Shown here: positions 1-6,203 of the stretch, piece after piece | Numbering within the stretch: position 1 is the first letter of the stretch | Layout: each line of letters opens with the position of its first letter | NCBI GenBank assembly: GCA_937967285.1 | Contig: CALBSU010000318.1 | Coordinates: forward strand, 1-6,203 | Length of the DNA: 6,203 bases | DNA from: an uncultured Acidobacteriota bacterium | GTDB taxonomy: Bacteria > Acidobacteriota > Blastocatellia > RBC074 | Direction of reading: 5' to 3' | Made by a program: the position numbers and the translations under genes | Notes under the pieces: model-generated | The model's input: the letters and a program-made list of their open reading frames with translations, nothing else | Told to the model about the DNA's origin: nothing | Databases searched by the model: none

Positions 1-1592
<1,592 letters not shown>

Positions 1593-1685
1593 GATGTTCT
1601 CCATGTTTGACGGCGGCGCATCGCAGGCTCGCGTTCGCTGCCGCGTGCGCTATCCGTAGTGTGCCATGCAAATATTCGATATCGA
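1593..1685. other. Intergenic gap between the AraC and DUF6351 genes
   Basis: These 93 bp separate two minus-strand genes. The gap holds a 10-bp palindrome, TCGATATCGA (1676-1685), immediately beside the AraC stop codon, and a GC-rich imperfect dyad with arms GCGCA (1616-1620) and TGCGC (1646-1650). Neither dyad is followed by a T run in either direction, so neither looks like a standard intrinsic terminator. I see no convincing promoter. The gap is long enough for the DUF6351 gene to have its own promoter, but read-through from the AraC gene cannot be excluded. Confidence 0.4.
1599..1602 (-). promoter_or_regulatory. Ribosome binding site deciding the DUF6351 start
   Basis: GGAG on the minus strand lies six bases before ATG 1592. 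The alternative in-frame ATG at 1604 has no purine-rich site in front of it and itself overlaps this GGAG. The shorter start also gives a cleaner signal peptide beginning M-R-S-L-T-R. Confidence 0.6.
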
Positions 1686-2651
1686 TCAGGCTGCTACTCT
1701 GCCCTGACTTGAGTTGGCGCGCCTGTAAGCTCCGGGCGCAAGGCCGAAACGCCGCTTGAATGCCTTGCTGAAAGCTGCTTCCGAGTCGTAGCCGACGCGT
1801 TCCGCGATCTCGCTCAGAGTCAGATCATCATCAGTCAGAAGATTGGCCGCGAGGTGCATTCTCCAGCGCGTGATGTATGAAAGCGGCGGTTCGCCGACAA
1901 GCTGGGTGAATCTGGCGGCGAACGGAGACCTCGACATGGCGACGTTGACGGCGAGACTTGAGACGCTCCAGTCTCGCGCCGGTTCCCTGTGGATTAATTG
2001 AAGTGCGGTTCCGATCTGCCGGTCTCGCAGCGCTCCCAGCCAGCCGGCCTGAGCGGCGGGCTGAGAATCCACCCACAGCCGGACGGCCTGGACGAAGATG
2101 ATGTCCGTCAGCCGGTCGATCATGGTCTGCGATCCGGACCTCGGATTGCGCGCCTCCCACGTCAGCATGCTGAGCGTCGGTTCCAGCCACTCCCTGACGC
2201 CGTCCTGATTGCCCCTGATGTGGATCACTTCAGGCAGAACCGCCAGCAGCGGATTTTCGAACGACGATTCGAATCTGAAGGATCCGCAGGTCATCAGCGT
2301 CCGCGCGCCTCCGCCGCCGTGGCGCATCAGATGGCATCCGTTCGAGGTTCGTCCCCGCATGAGCCGTTTCAATGATGCCGGCGGAGTGTTTCTTGAATCG
2401 CTCAGAACGTGGCCCTTCCCATGCGGGACGACGATCAGGTCGCCCGTCCCCAGACGGACGGAGCTCCTGCCGAGCATCAGCCACGCCTCGCCTTCCTCGA
2501 TCACGTGAAAATGGGCGAAATCGCTCTTGTCGAGCGACATCGACCATGGAGCCGTCAGCTCGGAACAGCAGAAAACGCGGCCGCGCAGCTTGAGCCTGCT
2601 CAGGACATCGGTCAGAACATCGGTCGCATCCAGGTCGATCAGTTGCGGCAT
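1686..2651 (-). CDS. AraC-family transcriptional regulator with cupin sensor domain
   Basis: A 321-residue cytosolic DNA-binding regulator. The N-terminal half (about 5-190) is a cupin of the AraC-binding type, with H-F-H-V-I-E-E-G-E at 47-55, a glycine-rich turn G-T-G-D at 68-71 and P-H-G-K-G-H at 76-81. The C-terminal half (about 212-311) is the paired helix-turn-helix module: the first helix pair centres on DWSVSSLAVNVAMSRSPFAARF (227-248) and the second on LTLSEIAERVGYDSEAAFSKAF (277-298). It closes with the family signature F-K-R-R-F-G-L-A-P-G-A-Y-R-R. About 320 residues is normal for cupin-type AraC proteins. ATG 2651 is preceded by GGGAG (2656-2660). The gene is transcribed away from the DJ-1/reductase pair across a 133-bp shared control region, so those genes are its most likely targets, perhaps with autoregulation. 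The effector is unknown; members near redox genes often respond to small electrophiles, which is only an inference here. Confidence 0.93.
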   Translation of the reverse strand: MPQLIDLDATDVLTDVLSRLKLRGRVFCCSELTAPWSMSLDKSDFAHFHVIEEGEAWLMLGRSSVRLGTGDLIVVPHGKGHVLSDSRNTPPASLKRLMRGRTSNGCHLMRHGGGGARTLMTCGSFRFESSFENPLLAVLPEVIHIRGNQDGVREWLEPTLSMLTWEARNPRSGSQTMIDRLTDIIFVQAVRLWVDSQPAAQAGWLGALRDRQIGTALQLIHREPARDWSVSSLAVNVAMSRSPFAARFTQLVGEPPLSYITRWRMHLAANLLTDDDLTLSEIAERVGYDSEAAFSKAFKRRFGLAPGAYRRANSSQGRVAA

Positions 2652-2784
2652 ATCTCTCCCATCGGTAAATACCAGGACGATCGGACAAGAATTGAAGATT
2701 TTCTATCATTCAAAGTCCCGTCGAGTCCCTGTATCTTACTCCGGCATTGGAATCTCGAAAAGGTCTTTCACGGGAGAAAAAATC
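2652..2784. promoter_or_regulatory. Divergent control region between the AraC and DJ-1 genes
   Basis: This 133-bp non-coding stretch is locally AT-rich around 2691-2715 compared with the genes on each side. For the plus strand I see a possible sigma-70-like promoter: CGGACA (2682-2687), 16 bases, then TATCAT (2704-2709), which would start transcription near 2716 and leave a leader of about 70 bases. Arms TTGAA (2692-2696) and TTCAA (2709-2713) form a short dyad overlapping that -10 box, a plausible operator. I could not find a convincing promoter for the AraC direction. The region's role follows from gene orientation; the individual boxes are weak. Confidence 0.4.
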
Positions 2785-3525
2785 ATGAGCGCAAATATCA
2801 ATGTTACGAAGTCCACGCCGAAACGGATTCTGATGGTGGTGGCCAACCCGTCGGAATCGACGACGGTCGGCGGCCCGGTGGGATTCTGGGCCTCGGAGCT
2901 GACGCACGCCTGGTACGAATTCACCGAGCAGGGATATGAGGTCACGATCGCAAGTCCCCGCGGCGGCAGGGTCGAGTTCGATTCGCTGAGCGACCCGCGC
3001 GATCCGAGCGGGTACTCAGCCCGCGATCTGATCAGCATGGGCTTCATCCACACGCCGGATCTGATGGCGCTACTCGACAGCACGCCGTCGCTCGACGATC
3101 TGAAGCAGAGCGATTTCGACGCCATCGTCGTGGCGGGCGGTCAGTCGCCGATGTTCACCTTCCCGAATGAGACGCGCCTGCACCAGCTGATGCGGGAATT
3201 TTATGAGGCCGAAAAGCCGACCGCCGCGCTCTGCCATGGAACCTGCGTCCTGTTGCATGTCAAACTCTCTGACGGAAAGCATCTGATCGAGGGCAGGACG
3301 ATGACGGGTTTCGCCAACTCGGAGGAGGACTTCGCCGACAGCTTCGTCGGAACGAAACTGATGCCTTTCAGGATCGAGGACGAGGCGAAGAAGCTCGGGG
3401 CGAACTTCATCACCGGCGGTATGTTCAAGCCGTTCGCCGTGCGCGACGGCCGGTTGATCACCGGGCAGCAGCAGTACTCAGGCGCAGCCACAGCGCGCCT
3501 GGTCATCGAATCGCTCGGCGTCTAG
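2785..3525 (+). CDS. DJ-1/PfpI family protein, Hsp31-like type 1 glutamine amidotransferase domain
   Basis: A 246-residue cytosolic protein covering one DJ-1/PfpI domain. It starts the fold with RILMVVANPS (14-23) and continues with GGPVGFWASELTHAWYEF (29-46), where Glu38 takes the position of the catalytic glutamate. The nucleophile elbow is A-L-C-H-G with Cys150 and His151. GGQSPMF (118-124) is also typical of the Hsp31-like branch. Characterised relatives include cofactor-independent glyoxalase III enzymes (methylglyoxal to lactate) and chaperone- or deglycase-like proteins, so carbonyl detoxification is the best functional guess, not proven here. The chosen ATG at 2785 has GGGAG (2772-2776) eight bases upstream. 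The same frame is open further upstream to 2527, but that extension runs antisense through the AraC gene and has no family similarity. The gene is the first of a likely two-gene operon with the downstream Rossmann protein and is probably controlled by the divergent AraC regulator. Confidence 0.9.
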   Translation: MSANINVTKSTPKRILMVVANPSESTTVGGPVGFWASELTHAWYEFTEQGYEVTIASPRGGRVEFDSLSDPRDPSGYSARDLISMGFIHTPDLMALLDSTPSLDDLKQSDFDAIVVAGGQSPMFTFPNETRLHQLMREFYEAEKPTAALCHGTCVLLHVKLSDGKHLIEGRTMTGFANSEEDFADSFVGTKLMPFRIEDEAKKLGANFITGGMFKPFAVRDGRLITGQQQYSGAATARLVIESLGV

Positions 3526-3534
3526 TTTTGGAGT

Positions 3535-3554
3535 GCGGAGCCTGCAGGCTCCGC
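3535..3554. repeat. Perfect 20-bp palindrome between the DJ-1 and reductase genes
   Basis: The arms GCGGAGCCTG and CAGGCTCCGC are exact reverse complements with no spacer, centred on CTGCAG. As RNA this would form an 8-bp GC-rich stem with a UGCA loop. It starts ten bases after the DJ-1 stop codon and ends two bases before the GGGAG of the next gene. No T run follows, so it is unlikely to be a full intrinsic terminator. An attenuating or mRNA-stabilising stem, or a copy of a dispersed intergenic repeat, fits better. I found no second copy in this window. Confidence 0.75.
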
Positions 3555-3567
3555 TGGGAGTAGCACA

Positions 3568-4200
3568 ATGAAAATCGGAATCCTCGGAGCCGGCAACGTC
3601 GGCTCCGCGCTCGGTCGCAGTTTTGCGCGCAACGGTCACGAAGTGATGTACGGAGTCAGGGACGCATCAAAGCCCGATGTCGTCTCGCTGGTCGCGGAGA
3701 CCGGCGCCGGCGCGAAGGCCGGCATGATCGCTGAAGCCGCACAATTCGGCGAGGTCGTCGTCCTCTCGGTTCACTGGGGCGCTGTTCGTGACGTGCTGGC
3801 AGCGGCCGGAGACCTCGCCGGGAAAGTCCTGCTCGACTGCACCAATCCGCTCAAGCCCCGGCTGGAGGGTCTCGAACTCGGACTGACCACCTCGGGCGGC
3901 GAAACGGTCGCCGAATGGGCGCCCGGCGCCAAGGTCGTCAAGATCTTCAACACCATCGGCGCCGAGATCATGCTGGACACGACATTCCCCGAAGGACGCC
4001 CGGCCATCCTCTATTGCGGAGACGACGCTGATGCCAAACGGACAGCGGCCGGACTGGCTGACGCCATCGGTTTCGAGCCGATCGACCTCGGCCCGCTCGA
4101 GCAGTCGAGGTATCTCGAGCCCTATGCCATGGTCTGGATTCGACTGGCTTTCGCTCAGGGGCTGGGGCGCAACTTCGCCTTCAGGCTCATGCGCCGGTAA
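3568..4200 (+). CDS. F420/NADP-oxidoreductase-like NAD(P)-binding protein
   Basis: A 210-residue cytosolic Rossmann protein. The N-terminus MKIGILGAGNVG carries the dinucleotide-binding G-A-G-N-V-G at 7-12, and Arg31 in YGVRD, after the second strand, could contact the NADP 2'-phosphate. The phrases VVVLSVHW, VLLDCTNPL, VVKIFNTIGAEIM and AILYCGDDADAKR follow the pattern of the family annotated as NADPH-dependent F420 reductase or NADP oxidoreductase, coenzyme F420-dependent. Many bacterial members come from organisms without F420, so F420 use should not be assumed; the substrate is unknown. The length is normal for the single-domain family. ATG 3568 is preceded by GGGAG (3556-3560) seven bases upstream. 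It lies 42 bp after the DJ-1 gene on the same strand, with the palindrome between them, and is probably co-transcribed. Its stop codon lies three bases from the stop of the convergent peroxidase gene. Confidence 0.88.
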   Translation: MKIGILGAGNVGSALGRSFARNGHEVMYGVRDASKPDVVSLVAETGAGAKAGMIAEAAQFGEVVVLSVHWGAVRDVLAAAGDLAGKVLLDCTNPLKPRLEGLELGLTTSGGETVAEWAPGAKVVKIFNTIGAEIMLDTTFPEGRPAILYCGDDADAKRTAAGLADAIGFEPIDLGPLEQSRYLEPYAMVWIRLAFAQGLGRNFAFRLMRR

Positions 4201-4203
4201 CGG

Positions 4204-5283
4204 CTATCGATCGCTGATATCGGGTCGCGGGGTATCCGCTGCGTGCATCGGCAATTGAGGAACTTCGATGGCGGGGATGCGGCCGGTGAGCGTCTTCAGA
4301 AATGCCGCGAGGTCATCCACCTCGCGGTCTTTCAGTTTGATTCCCAACTGATGAGTTCCCATCAGCCTGATCGCGTCCTTGAGGTCCCGGACTTTGCCTG
4401 AGTGGAAGTAGGGAGCGGTCAGTTCGATGTTTCTCAGCGTCGGGGCCTTGAACGCGTATTCGTCGGCGCGATTTCCGGTGACGGCGATTCGCCCCTTGTC
4501 CTCGCGAGGCATGATCTCAGGTCCCGGAGTCTTTTCCGCGCCGAACCGGTGATAGCTCGACCCGCCCAGATTGACGCCCTTATGGCATTTGACGCAGTCC
4601 TTGCCGATAAACAGTCCGAGCCCGCGTTTCTCCTCCTCGGTCAGCGCGCTCTCATCCCCCGACATGTAGAGGTCGAAGCGGGAACCCGGAGTGATCAGAG
4701 TCGTCTCGAATGCCTCGATCGCTCTGGCCAGATTGTCGAAGGTGACCGGGTCGGCCTCGCCGGGGAATGCCTTTCGGAACAGTTCGACGTATTCCGGAAT
4801 GCTTCTCAGCGTCCGGACGACGCGCGCCGGCGTGTTGTTCATCTCGATCGCCGCCTGAACGGGGCCTTTCGCCTGCTCGTCGAGCGATTTCGCGCGACCG
4901 TCCCAGAACTGTGCGGCATTGAAGACGGCGTTGAAGACGGTCGGGCTATTGCGCGGGCCTTTCCGCCATCCATGGCCGATTGCCGTTTCGACATGATCGA
5001 CGCCGCCGAGCCCGAGATTGTGACAACTGTTGCAACTGATCCACCAGCTGGAGGACAAACGCGGCTCGAAAAAGAGCATCCTGCCGAGCGTGATCTTTTC
5101 AGTCGTGACGGGATTGCCGGGGATCCGCGGGGCTTCCTCAGGGATCGGATCGAACCAGTGGCGCGACTTCTCGAGCAGCGGATCGTTGCCGGCCCCGATT
5201 GAAAGCGCGATCAGGACAGCCGTTGCGACAGCCTTAAGCGGTCGTCGCTTTTCTGAACACTGGTTTTTCAATCCTAGCTTCAT
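4204..5283 (-). CDS. Periplasmic diheme cytochrome c peroxidase (CcpA/MauG superfamily)
   Basis: This enzyme type reduces hydrogen peroxide to water in the periplasm with electrons from small c-type cytochromes or cupredoxins. Counting from ATG 5283 (359 residues), a signal peptide with a basic lead (K-R-R-P) and a hydrophobic stretch at about 18-31 is followed by two heme sites, C-N-S-C-H (84-88) and C-V-K-C-H (230-234). The spacing of other residues reproduces the classical Pseudomonas enzyme as I remember it: His104 (distal ligand of the peroxidatic heme), Trp127 between the hemes, Gln137 and Glu147 in the active site, His294, and Met308 as ligand of the electron-transfer heme. This favours a true peroxidase over a MauG-type oxygenase. 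A GTG at 5295 is in frame and would add four residues, M-K-H-R. I prefer the ATG because GGTGA lies eight bases before it, whereas the GTG lacks a site. It lies 34 bp behind the isomerase gene, probably in one transcript. Confidence 0.93.
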   Translation of the reverse strand: MKLGLKNQCSEKRRPLKAVATAVLIALSIGAGNDPLLEKSRHWFDPIPEEAPRIPGNPVTTEKITLGRMLFFEPRLSSSWWISCNSCHNLGLGGVDHVETAIGHGWRKGPRNSPTVFNAVFNAAQFWDGRAKSLDEQAKGPVQAAIEMNNTPARVVRTLRSIPEYVELFRKAFPGEADPVTFDNLARAIEAFETTLITPGSRFDLYMSGDESALTEEEKRGLGLFIGKDCVKCHKGVNLGGSSYHRFGAEKTPGPEIMPREDKGRIAVTGNRADEYAFKAPTLRNIELTAPYFHSGKVRDLKDAIRLMGTHQLGIKLKDREVDDLAAFLKTLTGRIPAIEVPQLPMHAADTPRPDISDR

Positions 5284-5317
5284 CCGATGTTTCACCGCAG
5301 TTGCCGGGAGGGAGCGA

Positions 5318-6202
<885 letters not shown>

Positions 6203-6203
6203 G

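Noticed and set aside
1616..1650. GC-rich imperfect dyad as a possible terminator
   Set aside because: The arms pair only partly over a long loop and no T run follows on either strand.
2230..2709. Minus-strand frame of 159 codons overlapping the AraC 5' end
   Set aside because: It is an out-of-frame shadow of the AraC gene with arginine-rich composition and no recognisable domain.
2527..2784. N-terminal extension of the DJ-1 frame upstream of 2785
   Set aside because: The extension runs antisense through the AraC start, lacks a ribosome site and adds residues unlike any DJ-1 protein, while ATG 2785 has a good GGGAG.
4402..5202. Long plus-strand open frame of 266 codons opposite the peroxidase gene
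   Set aside because: It is antisense to a gene with complete heme and active-site motifs. Its product is arginine- and aspartate-rich with no recognisable domain, as expected for an open antisense frame in GC-rich DNA.

Overview
This is a GC-rich (roughly 60% by eye), densely coded bacterial chromosomal window. It holds six protein genes and no RNA gene, insertion sequence or CRISPR array that I can see. The gene families are typical of soil or aquatic heterotrophs with a periplasm: a secreted DUF6351-type hydrolase, an AraC regulator, a periplasmic diheme peroxidase and an AP-endonuclease-2-fold sugar isomerase. A perfect 20-bp intergenic palindrome with a CTGCAG centre resembles, from memory only, dispersed dyads in Acidobacteriota such as Blastocatellia. 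That makes Acidobacteriota my best but weak guess at the source.

Layout. Positions 1-1592 (minus) hold the N-terminal 530 residues of an exported DUF6351 protein whose C-terminus lies beyond the left edge. Its frame is open through the edge and is easily missed, because shorter frames overlap it. Positions 1686-2651 (minus) encode an AraC-family regulator with an N-terminal cupin sensor. A 133-bp divergent region (2652-2784) separates it from a plus-strand pair: a DJ-1/PfpI (Hsp31-like) protein at 2785-3525 and a small F420/NADP-oxidoreductase-like Rossmann protein at 3568-4200. The palindrome sits between those two genes. Three bases further on, a convergent minus-strand pair ends: a diheme cytochrome c peroxidase (4204-5283, or from 5295) preceded by a sugar phosphate isomerase/epimerase (5318-6202).

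How the genes may work together. The AraC gene and the DJ-1 plus reductase pair form a classical divergent regulator-target arrangement. The cytosolic pair could act on reactive carbonyls or a related small electrophile, but the inducer and substrates are not visible. The isomerase and peroxidase are close enough to be co-transcribed. They would act in different compartments (cytosol and periplasm), so a shared pathway is only a guess. Nothing here is clearly a new kind of system. The points most worth a second look are the carbonyl-stress-like module, the intergenic palindrome, the peroxidase-isomerase pairing and a strong local excess of GATC.
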